Shown here: positions 23,140 through 35,512 of the stretch, in pieces
Layout of the letters: every line of letters starts with the position of its first letter
Numbering within the stretch: position 1 is the stretch's first letter
Assembly: GCF_001949145.1 (NCBI RefSeq)
Contig: NW_019091493.1
Coordinates: 740,413-804,412 of the forward strand
Direction: 5' to 3'
Source of the DNA: Acanthaster planci
Taxonomy: Eukaryota > Echinodermata > Asteroidea > Valvatida > Acanthasteridae
Length of the DNA stretch: 64,000 nucleotides
The notes under the pieces: model-generated
Told to the model about the DNA's origin: nothing
The model's database searches: none
The model's input: the letters and a program-made list of their open reading frames with translations, nothing else
Program-made: the position numbers and the translations under genes

Positions 23140-25874
23140 TGACCAGTGTACGTTGCAAACTTAAATAGGCTATTCAAATTATTTTACTTTCGCAAAAAGG
23201 CAGTCTTTTTTATAAAATCCACCTCGAAAAGTATGCATGAAATGGTAAATATCTGAGACTTGTCCCATGATGACCACGAAACATATACGGGTGTGGACCC
23301 ATATATCAGATCGCACTCTTCATGCTCTTCCACAATATCGCGGCGCGACTGCGAATATTAATTGTACTACATTGGAAGTTGTAGGCCTAAAACCTGTCAC
23401 TGACTTTAATAATTTGGGAATAACTTCAAAATTAACCAGTTAACGTCAGATATTCTTAATAAGAAAGGCTGCCGGGCATTATTGTAGATTAGGGCATGCC
23501 ATCCATGCATCGTGATCATGAGCACGTGCTAACCACGGTGAGCCATGGCCGCGTGGTTTTGCCGTGGCGGCATTGTAGTGATTATTTTAGCACTTTTTAT
23601 TTGTTCTCATGGTGTAGTTTGGGATGCAATAATCAACATTGAAATACTTCATGTTGTATTCTGTTACCTAAAGGTTTTTTCCCTCGATAAATAAAATCAG
23701 CCGCTTAATTGTACGTGTATCTTCGTGTAGCAAATCTCTTCTTTTCACCAATCATGCTCGGCGTGACATGTCAGATCTGTTTTCACTTGGGTTTTTTAAT
23801 GGCAGTACTTTCTGTGGTCACGTGGTCATTAGGAAAAGTCAGTGATTGGACTATCCATGAATGGGGTACGCAGTAGCAGTCAGGATGTCGCAGTGGTTGT
23901 AGATGCAGTGCGTGTGCTGCGATGCAGCATGCATGAGGACCTAGGGCAGTTTTTAAAGACAATTTTGGGTTTTTTTATCATTTTGGAAGAAATATTCATG
24001 CACAGGAAAAAATCTTATGCCCCCTCCCTGTAAAGTGTAATCCTTATACTGGGATATGCCACTGTTTGCGCTCCCTTGACCTGTTTATCACAATAAGGGC
24101 CAACAACCACTTATTTCAAGTAATTTCATTTAGAAAACAAACCATTAAAAAAAAATACAAGAGACAGGATTGCTCTCATCTTCATATTTATTGTGGAACC
24201 ACCCGGTTCATGAAATCATGATCATAATTATTATTAATTGCAAAAACTGATAAATCCATCAAGCAAACTATCAATCAAAAGCTGAGGAGCAATAATTCCT
24301 GATGTGAATTACCACCTCATTACTGCATGAAAACAAACCAGGACCATGAATGTAACACTATGTATGAAATAAAGTTTCACATGACTGAAGATGTAGAGGT
24401 TTATGAAATAAAGTAATGTCTATGTTTGTGTTTTCTGTGTTCATGCATTTAATTCGAGGATGTACTGCTTGTACTTGAAACGAGCATGTTTCCACAAAAT
24501 TTCCAGCCGCAGCACGAGACTAACCGCCTGCCCCTCCAGACTCGTCGTGCACGCTTACAACGCAATACACAGACATCATTTGCCAGTTTCCTGAAGTCAT
24601 GACAAGCGTAAAGCACAATTCAAAAATCAATGATTTATTACATTGATTACACAAACATCAAAGCAAAAATCCCCTTTCCGATTGTGATAAAAATAAGCCA
24701 AAAAAGTTCGCTTGACTATTCTCGTGTCTCAAGAGCCCAACTAATTGACCACTGAATTATTCATATTGCTGCAAAAAGACCTATCGTACCAGCCAATGAG
24801 ACTGTGCGTTTTCACGAGGTACATTTTGCGAGAGCAGCTATCCAATCGCAATATTCCTTCACGTCATGCTCCTTCAGCGACCATCTTGTGCGTGGGCAGC
24901 CGCGCAACATGGGCGAGTGAACTTGGGACTATCGATCAATCGTGTCATGCAGTTAGTGTCGAAAATCATAAGACTGATGGAAAATTGAATAAAAATGTCT
25001 CTCCATGACACAATTTGTGTTGGAAAGACCACTTGCATGGATGTGGGCTCCAGTTGATGAATCTTCACATTCTTGCAGGTACACACAGACCTACATGTAT
25101 ATGTGCATGGCGTTAAGCTTCGTCGTCATCCATGCCAATCAAAAGCCTTTTAAAAATCCCTTGATCGATGCTTTCACTTGTACGTGTACATGTATTTGCT
25201 TTTATTAATCTCATATGCACATTAAACATGTTTTCATATGATAGTGAATTTTATTATTCTAAACACATCACAATATATTTGATTAATTATAACCGAGAGA
25301 TCTTTTTGATGTAACATCAACCACGCATTTTTTGGATGTACATGCATACACGTGCATGCATTGTACAATTTTACGTGGTCCCAGGGATTTCGTAATGAAG
25401 AGAGTCGACTGTATTAAGACTTTAAACAAGGGGAAAAATCATTGCTCCGGTTTATTTCAAGGTAGTAGGAGCAGACGATTTAGTTGAAGAATGCTTTCGC
25501 AAAATCATAACACATAAAAATAACTTGCCTACTGCACTTTCTGCCTAAAGATTTGAAAGCTGTATAAAGCAAAAAAACACAAAGGTTCAGCCCGGGCCCC
25601 TAAATCATTTCCCCATTGTTCAGATAGGGACTAAGCAGCCACGGTTTTAGTTCGTTCACCCCATGGACCGACTCCACACCGACTTCAGTGGACCATTCAT
25701 ATTCAAATTAACCTTCCTACCACTGAGGCTGGCCAGCAGAATCTCGGCTGTATTCAATTTTTTTTTGCATTTAAATGAAGCTCTTCTGGCAGGGATAGAC
25801 AGCATTGCAAAGGGGCTCTTTTGTTAACTTAGTCCTCGTGATCCCGAGTTTTAGACATGGGGCAGAACAGTCAG
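23140..25874. other. Intron DNA with no recognised gene
   Basis: Mostly AT-rich. The segment near 25360-25412 reads, on the - strand, TACAGTCGACTCTCTTCATT, a text like the termini of pogo/Tigger-type elements. A stretch at 24420-24515 resembles 20790-20885. No coding feature is supported. Confidence 0.4.
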
Positions 25875-28800
25875 TCAATTTCGTGTTGCCGCCTTAGACA
25901 TAAGCAATTGCTGGTACCGTACATACACTACAACATCCACATGTGCAGGTAGCTCCAGACACATCTTTGGAGAGATTATTTCATCTGAGGTCTTTTCCCA
26001 TTCATTATCAGTAAGAAGTGGTATTTGGGGCCTCGCCTGTTTGTAACCTTTGGCAAATAGAGATATGAGGTTTGCTCCTTGATTGCGCAGTTCCAGTGTT
26101 CCAAGAGCAGGTGGCAACTTTTCAGCTTCAAGATTGTGCATTTGAATAATTCTCATCTCAGTTCCCTGATTGTGCTGCTTTTGGTACTCATGGCATATGC
26201 TGTACACACAAACCTTTCAAGAACATTTGACGTTGTCCTGGTCAAAATCATCCTCACCAAATTTCTGAAAATCATGAGCAATTTTACAGTTTATTCTAGA
26301 CTTAGATACTGCTTAATCCACCTAGCTTTAGATATACCGGCAAATTTGCCTCCCCAATCAGCACCACTAAAAACATGAAAACCTACAACACCTTTACTTT
26401 TTTCTCTTCCAATAGATTCAAATTTATTGTGTACGTCAATTATACATTTCACTTTCGCTTTGCCTGGCGTGAAAAGAAGCTCACTTGGAATTATCATGTG
26501 AGGAGACTAAGTCCATTAGGTAAATGAACACATCTGTGTCTGGTGAATACACGTCTATGTCTCGAATGTGTCTATCAGATTTGAATGAATCAAGTACATG
26601 CAGTGGGATCAAGCTGTCTTCTCTTCGTGCAAGTGTTCACCATGTTAGAATCAAAGACATCTGGCTTGTTGGAGTACGTCAAGGTTCCATAGACAACTAC
26701 TATGCTTTTGCAACTCCCTGCTTATTCTTGAAGTAGAGCTTTCCCTAAGTATTCTGTTAGTTTGGACTTTCATTGTGACTTTCATCGGTTTCATTGTTAG
26801 ACAGCAGGGTTTTGAGGAGCACTAGCTTGATACTGAGTGTTTGACATCAAACCTAACAGGGTCAATTACAGCAGATCTCTTGCCTCGGGTCTGAGCTTTC
26901 AGAGATTTAATTGTCAATGTGTTTGTCTAAGATAACACATCCTTCAGCGTATCCTGAAATGATCTTGTTTATGCCTCGAACAAAGGCATTCGCAAAATCG
27001 GAGCAATATACGTGTACCATCCCTGAACCTTGTTAGATTGAACAACTGCCATTGCATCCATGATGCATACGTTGTTTTGGCTCTTAATAGAGGGATTTCA
27101 CATCAGCTCCGTCTGCACATATCCGCATCAAAACCAAGGCGCTCTGTCTTGAACTTCATTGCTTGACCCCGCGGAGTCCACACAGTACATGCAGTATCTA
27201 GTTTATAAGTATGACGCCCACTGCACATGCAGATAAATGACACGGCAGGTATGTTAGTTCGCAGTAAGTTGCCGTTATTTTTTTCTTTTGATTTTACGTG
27301 TCAAGTCATCCTGAAAGACTCTTCCACAAAAATTTGCAGCCTGAGAAGTCTGAATTTAACATACCTTAATGTATTTTGTTTCTTGACTCTTTCCTTTCAA
27401 TCATCTGATCGTATTAAGAATTGAAGCTGACACATACAGCCTCGTTTTCAAATGTGGAAGTGCGCAGATCAACGCTAACAGCGTCGTATTGGGATGCCTC
27501 TATACTGTGTGAATCATTTAGTTCAGATTCACTTGTTGGGTCCATGTTTTACTCTTCAGTGGCATGGACAAAAACACTCTTGTCAGTAGAGATAAGAAGG
27601 AGACCTTCTGAGAAGAGCAATCTCGTTATAATTGAAAACTCATATCTTCCGATTGTCTCACCTAGTGATTGTACCATATACTTGGGCACGACTGCTGAAC
27701 CATAAGAAATCTTGCCAATAGATGACAATCCCCTCTTAACTTGACCAGCTTATTAAGTTTGCAGTGTGTCTTCTTGCATATAATGAAGGTCTTTAACTTT
27801 TGTCTTTTACATCAGATCTCAAATGGATGTTTTTTGCTGTAGATGCGACAACTCTTTCCTAGACAAAGTTTTCATACTTACTTGTACCTTTTCAACTGTA
27901 TGAAGAATGTCTTTCTTTGCAGTTTCTAGTATCTCCATATTAGATACCATGTTCATCAGACCAATTGTGTTACATAAGAATGGGTGTCCACTGCAATGTT
28001 TGACAATACCCTCTTTGATCATGGCAGAATTGTTAAACATGCGAACTGCCATGGATCCACTGAGCTGATAATGCTCCTTGGTTGCCGTTTGGTCACTGTC
28101 AGTGCAGTAGGCATCTCAACAGGCACGAATAATGTAGGTTAGCCCAGAGGCAATCAATAAAAATCTGTCAAGTGTATCTTCATTCTGCGTGATTCTAGTG
28201 ATCTAAACTGCAACCTTTAGTTCTCTGGTGAGCTGTTCCAGTGCTTGATCCACAAACAGGTTTGTGAAAGGAATGCCAGATATAGCAACTGTGAAATTGC
28301 CACATTTCAGAGCACTCCAGGTTTCTTGGTCAATGTTTCTCAGCAACTGCATTTGAGCAAGATACACTGGTATGAGTCGACCATATTTGTACAGATCATG
28401 AGGAAAGTAGTACTTGACTTGCTCCTCAAGTGCACGGAGATTAAGCTCCCAATCTCCCCGTCTGCTTGCTCAAATCAAGTGAAGTAAACTCTCGACCTGT
28501 TTCATATAACAAAGCAGAAATGGTTCCATTTCTCCAAACACTTTGCCAAGTGTACATGTACCTTGGAATTGGTCTGAAGATTGCATTTACTTCTTCAAAG
28601 GCAGCTGTCATGTCATCCTGTCTCGTGAAGTTTTTTTTGCGGAGTTTGTGACATTTCTGGATCATGGTTTCTGAGTTCTCTTTCTGCAATTGCTAGGGAG
28701 GTGCTCCAAAGAGGAGGTCGTAGCAGGCCTTGATGTTGGTCCTCTGGTATTCTATGCCGTGCTTAAACCACTTTCCAGTGAATGTTTGACGGATTGTTGA

Positions 28801-28911
28801 TGGAGAATAAAGACCAGCTTCAATGCTGATGGATTCAAGACCACTGTTTTCAAGATACTTTGCAACAGCATGAAGAGAAGCAAAACAAGAATGAAGCTTA
28901 CCAGCCCTCAA
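25875..28911 (-). pseudogene. Decayed repetitive gene ('FSGADWGGKF' family)
   Basis: Successive - strand frames form a broken coding sequence: 28911-28693 ('AVAKYLENSGLESI', 'GLYSPSTIRQTF', 'ACYDLLFGA'), 28400-28200 ('GRLIPVYLAQMQLLRNID' and 'VDQALEQLTRELK'), about 27600 down, then 26497-26291 ('VVGFHVFSGADWGGKFAGIS') and 26207-25875 ('LPPALGTLELRNQGANL'). I remember this motif order from large families of uncharacterised, probably mobile-element-encoded proteins in fish and marine invertebrates. The function is unknown. Many stops and frameshifts show it is dead. It lies antisense in a KDM4 intron. Confidence 0.55.
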
Positions 28912-29753
28912 AATCCAGTTGGTATTCTGTGTTGAAGATGTAGCTCCAATGCTCTCTCATACAAGTCAAGATCAAGTGTTAACTTATGACAGTTTTGCTG
29001 TTAGGACCTACAGCAAGAGCTGATTTCCTTGGGCAAGACATAACACTGTATAGAGAGTGGCATAATCCATTGGAGGTCTCTTTAACCCCTTGACGGCGGG
29101 ATATTTTTACCACGTCCTGCCTGGCTGCCAGGTTTTTTCCTCAATTTTGCTAACGGCAACCGCAGACATGTAGCAAGGTCACCAGGCCTTATCTGCCAAG
29201 TTTGCTGGGTTGCACACTGCACAACGCCCGGCTTTGTGTGGCCAGGATTCACGCTGGGGTATTTGGATCCCATATAACATAATAACCAGGCACCCAGCAC
29301 TTGCCTTACCCACGCAACATAACCAGTCAATATTACCTGTAAAAATTGCCTATTTTTCATCAGGCGCTATGTACGCACATAATTTTCTTGCATATTTCTG
29401 AAGTTATTTTTGCAAGTTATATTCAAACCTCCTTTTTGAATGTAATGATATATCTAACACAGCCCCCTTCTAACTAAACTTGGAACCATCCCAAGAAAAT
29501 TATCTTCCCAAATAATCTTTCCCATAATTATAAAATAAATAGACACAAGAATAACACAAGACAACTTCTCAGTTTTCTTCTTCTCTTGACGACTTGTCAT
29601 TTCCTATTTTTTTCACTTCTCTTCTCATATACATGTATTTAACAATAATTCAAACTGAATTTTAGAAATAAAATTACTTTCTTGTTAAAAATTTTAGGGA
29701 AAAAAGGGAAAGAAAAATAGAGCAGTTGCGTGACACGATGTCTTGGATTACAG

Positions 29754-30000
29754 GTAATTGTACATGAATAATTGATTCAAGTATAATAAACCTTCAAGGA
29801 GTTGCCCCGAAATTTCTTGCACTATTTCATTTACTATGTCTTGGAACACATGTAATTGTACATGAATAATTGATTCAAGTATAATCAACCTTGAAGGAGT
29901 TGCCCTAAAATTTCATGTACTATTTCATTTACTACATCTGGGAAAACAGGAAACGTGGCATGAATAAGTAAATGATTCAAGTGTGATAAACCTTGAAACA
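29754..30000. repeat. ~97-bp tandem repeat at the transposase 3' end
   Basis: Two near-identical units starting about 29754 and 29851 (TAATTGTACATGAATAATTG, then ATTCAAGTATAAT(A/C)AACCTT) and a third diverged one ending near 30000. The third unit overlaps the last codons of the transposase, so the repeats look like duplications of the gene's own end. Confidence 0.8.
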
Positions 30001-31616
30001 AGGAGCAGGGCAAAGTGCTACTTCACAAATTTCACACATAAATCTAGTCTCTTTTCTTTTACAGTCTCTGTAACAAACATCACACCATCTGTATAATTAA
30101 GCTCGTGTTCCAGTTGGGGGAATTTCTGCAACAAAATGTCCTCGTATCAGTCTACCTGGACCAGGAAGACGGATGGTCTACCTCTAGATCGATACACTGG
30201 CAAATTTGGTGCATGCAACTCTTAAATTTCACTCACCGACATATGTCTAAATGTCAAAAAATTGTCAGTGCCACCCATTTCCTTATTAACAAAATAAGAG
30301 TTTACAAGAGCAACATCAAGCAAAAATAAGAACACTCTCTTATACCATTTGATTGATGGTTACTGAACAGTGCGAAGATGCCAGCTGGTCTGCAATGTCC
30401 ACACCCTTCATCCCATCGTTGTACCGGTAGTTGAGTACACACCTGGGTTTTTCCAAAGCGATGCCGTCGCGGTTCCGCTTTCCGGTGTCGGCCATCTAGG
30501 CTGTATGCATCGTGGACAACATACGGACATCTTTGTTGTCTCGCCAGACCAAGGCGAGCAAGCCCTTGTCGCAAGAGTGGTGAACATCACCTCTCTTGAG
30601 TTTCAAGGAGAACAAGTCCTTTGGCATGTCTTGACGATTGCTTCTCACCGTCCCGACGACATTCGTCTTCTGGTCGTATAGTTTCAGGTACAATTCAGGG
30701 CTGCTGAACCAGTTGTCCAGGAAAATGGTGTACTCTTTGCCAAGAAGATCGGCGTTCAAGTCAAGTACGATTTTTGTACTTGCCAGTCCAACAGTCTGGT
30801 CTTGACCAGTTTAAACCTTGAAGTTCCAGTTTTATCCAGGGCAACTCCCGTGCTCTGGCAGACTCGATACACCTTGATGCCAAACCTCGCACGCTTCTTG
30901 GGGTTGTACTGCTTGAACCTCAGTCTCCCTTTGAATTTCCAAAGGGACTCGTCGGTAGTAATGTTGCTAGACGGAATTTAGACGGACTTGAACTTCTCGG
31001 TCAGTTCGTCTATCACCGGGCGGAGCTTGTAGAGTCGATCAGTGGTACCTACACGGCTGTTATCGATGAAATGCAGACGGGACAGCAAGTCCATAAATCT
31101 GTCGCGTGGCATGGTATGAGGGAAAAACTGAGTCTCAAGTATTGACTCTCTCGTCCAGTAGGACTTCAAGTTGGGTTTCGGCATCAGTCCCATGACGATC
31201 ATCGTGGACAGGAACACTGACATCTCGTCTGGTGTTGTGCCGAACCAGCTTCTCATGTGACTTGGACTTACTGCTTGACTTTTCGGGTGTTAAGCGGCAT
31301 AGCGGTTGGGCTCGTTGGCAATGTTCAATGTCAACTCTGGGGTGAAGAACTGCTTGAAGATTTCGACAGTAGTACTGTTCTCGTCCAGTTCTTGCACTCG
31401 AACACCCGCTGTGCCTTGAAAGCCTTGTCGGTGGGAAAGTTGTCATTAGCCGTCCATTGAATGGCGAAGTCTTGACCTTCTTCTCGGCACGCCTCGCTAA
31501 CGGTGGTTGCCCGTTAAAATCGCTGTCACTAGTTTCAATTTCTGAACTGTGTTAAGATTCCGACGTGAAATCTGAACCACAGTCGCTGTCAGAGTTTCCT
31601 CTTCACTGGAAGACAT
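29977..31616 (-). pseudogene. piggyBac transposase, frameshifted
   Basis: The start is ATG at 31616-31614 ('MSSSEEETLTATVVQISRRN'), with the acidic N-terminus usual for the family. Then come 'MRSWFGTTPDEMSVFLSTMI', 'GLMPKPNLKSYWTRES' and 'FFPHTMPRDRFMDLLSRLHF'. The three catalytic-Asp contexts are visible: 'TTDESLWKFKGRLRF' (near 30955), 'TIFLDNWFSSPELYLKL' and 'GVDIADQLA'. Downstream, in two further frames, lie 'KWYKRVFLFLLDVALVNSYF' and the C-terminal Cys-rich domain 'CDVCYRDCKRKETRFMCEIC' ending '...CFKVYHT' with a stop at 29979-29977. Stops occur near 31500 and 30974, and frame changes near 30780 and 30350, so no full-length enzyme can be read. Confidence 0.9.
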
Positions 31617-32146
31617 CGTGTAATGCAACTGAAGGGCCGGGGAGCGGCCAGTAAAATATATACCGAGTGCTACCAAAACACTCTTTTTTGGACAAAACAA
31701 ATGGAAATAATGCTGAACAGTGGACCGTCTATATCCCGAGTGTGGGTGCTGGGGTGCTGTGCACATGTTCAGGGCCCAGCAGGGCCATAAACAATGGTGC
31801 GCACACCATGTCAATGGCCTGTATTCATTGTGCTCTGGACCCACACAATGCGCATTGCATAAGCCCTGCCAGCGGAGTCAGTGACACTCCACAGAGATTA
31901 CCCAGGGTATTCAATCAAAGAAAAAGGGGGTGTTCTGATGAATAAAATCCAATTAACTGGGTATCTTGGGGTCGACCAACTCTCCTAGTTGCCCCAGATT
32001 TCCATTCATTGTAAAGCTCCCAGTAACTACAGGTGTACACTACTAAAATAAAAGTTGCAGGTGTGTTTTGCGGCGTCCGCAGACATCTGGAAATTAGACT
32101 TTTCTCCAGGCACGGCGTTTGCAGTCATCCGTCATGAAGGGGTTAA

Positions 32147-32508
32147 TAGTACAGAGGAAATGGTACAACACTTTCCTTTTCCCTTGTCTTTATTGACATT
32201 ATATCTTAAGAAGTAAGCCTCAATTTCGGACTTTCCAACATTGTAGGACCAAGGCTTTAAGGTTGAGATTTAGGCTGTCATCTACAAAGTGTGTATCCTG
32301 CATACTATTCCACAAATTCCTCACTTAAACACGGGCCGGGCTAAATGTCCTCCGGAACACCGTCGACTTTTACACCTTGTTAATACCACACAGTGCTAAT
32401 GTTGGTAAATGTTACCAGTATTCAGATGATGTACCAGCTGCAGCTTCCACTTCCTGCCGGGGCAGTTATCAATGTTGATGATGCTGGGCCGGGATATTGA
32501 TCATTTTT
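32147..32508. other. Intron DNA, nothing recognised
   Basis: About 360 bp between the piggyBac element and the MITE-B fragment. No coding or repeat signal was recognised. Confidence 0.45.
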
Positions 32509-32610
32509 TTCTGTTTTCAAAATTCTTTAAAAGTTCCTATTTTCATTTACTGGACACCTACAAACATGTGAAGGACTGTCTGGTGGCCCCTCTAGCCTAT
32601 TTCTCCAATG
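32509..32610. mobile_element. MITE-B fragment (left part)
   Basis: Matches the left ~100 bp of the 2621-3131 element: TTCTGTTTTCAAAATTCTTT, CATTTACTGGACACCTAC and GAAGGACTGTCTGGTGGCC. Both the TTAACCACTT end and the rest of the element are missing. A shorter match (CTCTGTTTTCAAAATTCTTC) occurs at 40941-40960. Confidence 0.65.
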
Positions 32611-34113
32611 CGCTTTTTACACTTCACTACGCCACTCCCCACACGAAGTTAGTCTCTTTATTGAGCAACAAACATCAGAAAATTACCTCAATCCAGAGAT
32701 TGTGGTGTCATTGCAAAAAAAATATTACTTCTTACTTCCACTTACTTTGTTACCACTAGTTTGGCGCTGCTTCCCGCTAGTTTTAATGAAGTGCACATTG
32801 TCATTCTAAACAACACCCTCTATAGTCTCGCCACAGCCATCAAAAAATTTTTCGGGTGCAGTCTTATGATAGGAGACTTTAACATACATTTATCACAAAC
32901 ATGGATGCCACTCTTTCTTCTGAGTTGCTCGTAAGTGGAGAAACAGGTGAAAACATAATGAAAAATGGCTGCCATTTCGAAATCCTAAACGGCAGTCGAA
33001 GACATGGCCGAAAAAATGGTACCTTATTTTTAGTTAGCCAATAAAATCCATTTTGGCACAAAATCCAGCTGGATTACTCAGCATACTGTACTAATATGAA
33101 TAATGCATATCCTACCTTTATTACCATGTCTGTTACCGTCCCAGACCAAACAGAAAAATCCAAAACCTGCCTAGCTGTGTGTGTGATTCGTGTTGAGATT
33201 ATGCCCTGTATAGTGCATGTGTTATGGTTCGTGTCAGAGAATAACCTATTGGAAGGTCTTGCAACCAAGACTAATAGGTGTGTTGCCATCTACAATATAT
33301 AAACATACATTATACCACCTGTCAATTGTACAGTTTCATTAGGGCATAAATACGTGCTTGGCCGGTCTTAGGATCCGTTATCCTGATTTCGTTCGCATTT
33401 AAACTGGCTAAGAACACAGCTTTTCCCATTTATGAATACATTTTGAGTCAAATAGTTAAAACGAGTATAAAAATTTCTATATTTCCAACAATTCTGTTCA
33501 AAAGTTTTGCTTCTTTTTTTCCTGATACCCCTCTAGCAAATGCTCTAGTATGTTTGTTTTGTGAATAGTCATAAGCAATCCCCTCGAATGGAGATTGACA
33601 CTCGGATGATGCATGCTGCTTAAGTTGGTGCTCGGCCAGCTAGTGCTTTATCAACTGTTTAACCCTAACTGTCCCAAATCTTCCAAAATCCTTTTCGACA
33701 AAGTGGAGGAATTTAGAGGATTCAGGGTGTATGGCAAAAGTGCATAGCTGATTTCGAAGGATGCCATATGTGAAGACCTCATGTTGTTTGTACTTAGTCA
33801 AGCACAAATTCAGCCCGATATTTCTTTTGAATCAACTGCACAGCTCAAGAGTGCCATTCGCACTGCCTCAACATAATGAGAGGAATCGCCGCAGGATTTT
33901 GAAGGATTCAGGCAGTTAGGCACACCTCCAAACAATGTTTTCAAGAAATTTTGGAGGATTTGGGCTGGATGCATTTTTTTCAGAATGGTTCCTAGTAGAA
34001 AGGCCTATGGGGATTAAGGTTAAGATTGGCTATTTTACAGGCTCTTGACCAGTAGGAATGGCTAAACTGTCTTACTCATGATTGGAAAGTATTGTGATGT
34101 TTTTTCATTGCAG
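32611..34113. other. KDM4 intron, nothing recognised
   Basis: No recognised element. It ends in the poly-pyrimidine acceptor TTTTTTCATTGCAG before the exon at 34114. Confidence 0.5.
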
Positions 34114-34278
34114 GAATGTTGCTTATGTAATCTTCGTGGAGGGGCTCTGAAGCGAACCACAAACGGCCGTTGGGCACATATTGTGTGCGCTATGGCTATT
34201 CCAGAGGTGATATTTGAGAATGTACGAGCAAGAGAGCCCATCAACATAGACAAGATAGCACCTGCAAGATTAAAACTG
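34114..34278 (+). CDS. KDM4: KDM4 exon: extended PHD (zinc knuckle)
   Basis: A 165-bp, 55-codon exon, phase 0 at both ends, between TTTTCATTGCAG and donor GTAAGAGG. It reads '[20 protein letters not shown]', '[17 protein letters not shown]' and '[13 protein letters not shown]'. The [13 protein letters not shown] motif followed by W-A-H-x-x-C-A is a near-exact KDM4 signature. It forms the first zinc site of the extended PHD finger, which follows the canonical PHD and supports chromatin targeting. Confidence 0.97.
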
Positions 34279-35512
34279 GTAAGAGGAAATAGCCTAGTGT
34301 ACAGCAGTGATTGCAAATAAGTACCCATCAAGGTTGAAGGACTCGCAAGTCTCTCAAGAAATTTGGCCTCCCTCAAAGAATTCCCATCAAGCACGATCAA
34401 GCAGGTGTGGAGCGAGATCGAGGAGGATCGAACAAGGGTCGAGTGGCATTTTATGATGCCTAGGACTGCATTCACTAAAGGATTACTCAAGCATAAATTC
34501 TGACCTCCCTACAAAGTTTGTGTCTCCACCAGATTGAGGAGACATCATGTCATTGCCCATTTACAAACGTTGTTGTTAAATGACAGAAGATTAATCCTTA
34601 AAGAGCGCTTGGGATTTCCTGTAAAATTATCACATTTATTTTTTTGTCCAAATGAATGGGGATGTTAGTGAAATTTTTAGAGATTTAAGTAGCATTACTC
34701 AATGCAGGATTTTCCCAGTGCATCTATAACATGTAGGTGCTTCGGTTAAGAAATTTCAAAATTTTATAGTGCATCTTGAATGTTCGGAGTATTATCCAGT
34801 TGTTCATAATATGGAACCTTCGAACTCTGGACAAGTGGAAAATTTGGATATAAACAAGCTCTGTTTATCCTTTTTGCTTATTTGTGTTTGTCCTTAAAGT
34901 ATGCTTCATTTAGTGAGTGTTTTTTTCAAGAACGCTGGTTAGCTGTTTGGGTAAGAATCTGTAGTGACAAAATCAGAGCTTTTTTCCCCCCCCAGAAATT
35001 ATTTTGTATTTGGGTGGGGGGTATCTTTCATTAACTAGGGTGTGAAATGTCCGTTTTTAGCGGATGTCTGTTTTTTTGTTTTGAAAATGTAGAATTTAAT
35101 TTTCCATGGTTCAGCAATCAACAGGCTGGATATCTTGTTTTTTTTTCTTTCGCAAGTGCTGATTTTTCCTGGATTTTTTTTTTTTTCAATGCAAAACCAA
35201 ATCAATGCAATAGCCAGGCCAAACAGAACAGTACTGAAGTGCTGTAATAATGCTTGCATGTACATGTACACATAAATGTACGCGTTTACATGTAGACATT
35301 GCAGATGGAGGGCATACTTTCCAAACTACCAGATGGAGGACTATTCGTCCATGTGAGTGCAGCCTATAACACCAAGGACAACACACAAGTTCGTCGTTGT
35401 TTGGGCCGTTAAAATTAGGTTGCGTTATTGGCCTACTACTTAAGGGTTCATCATCAATATGGTATGATGTCTTGAGAGAATGGCTGGTGTGGCGTATCAT
35501 AGCTTAACTTGG
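34279..35512. other. KDM4 intron, non-coding
   Basis: T-rich and G-rich homopolymer stretches (34983-35030, 35130-35190). No gene recognised. Confidence 0.5.

Larger units (their letters stand above)
29082..32146 (-). mobile_element. piggyBac-family DNA transposon, both ends present
   Basis: A 3065-bp element delimited by TTAA (29082-29085 and 32143-32146). The left end is TTAACCCCTTGACGGCGG. The right end, read inward, is TTAACCCCTTCATGACGG. It carries one - strand transposase gene. The right ~500 bp (31620-32146) is closely matched at 48973-49501. It lies at the end of the 25875-28911 relic, in the 12.4-kb KDM4 intron. Because both TTAA sites and both inverted ends survive, insertion was probably recent, although the gene is broken. 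Confidence 0.9.
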
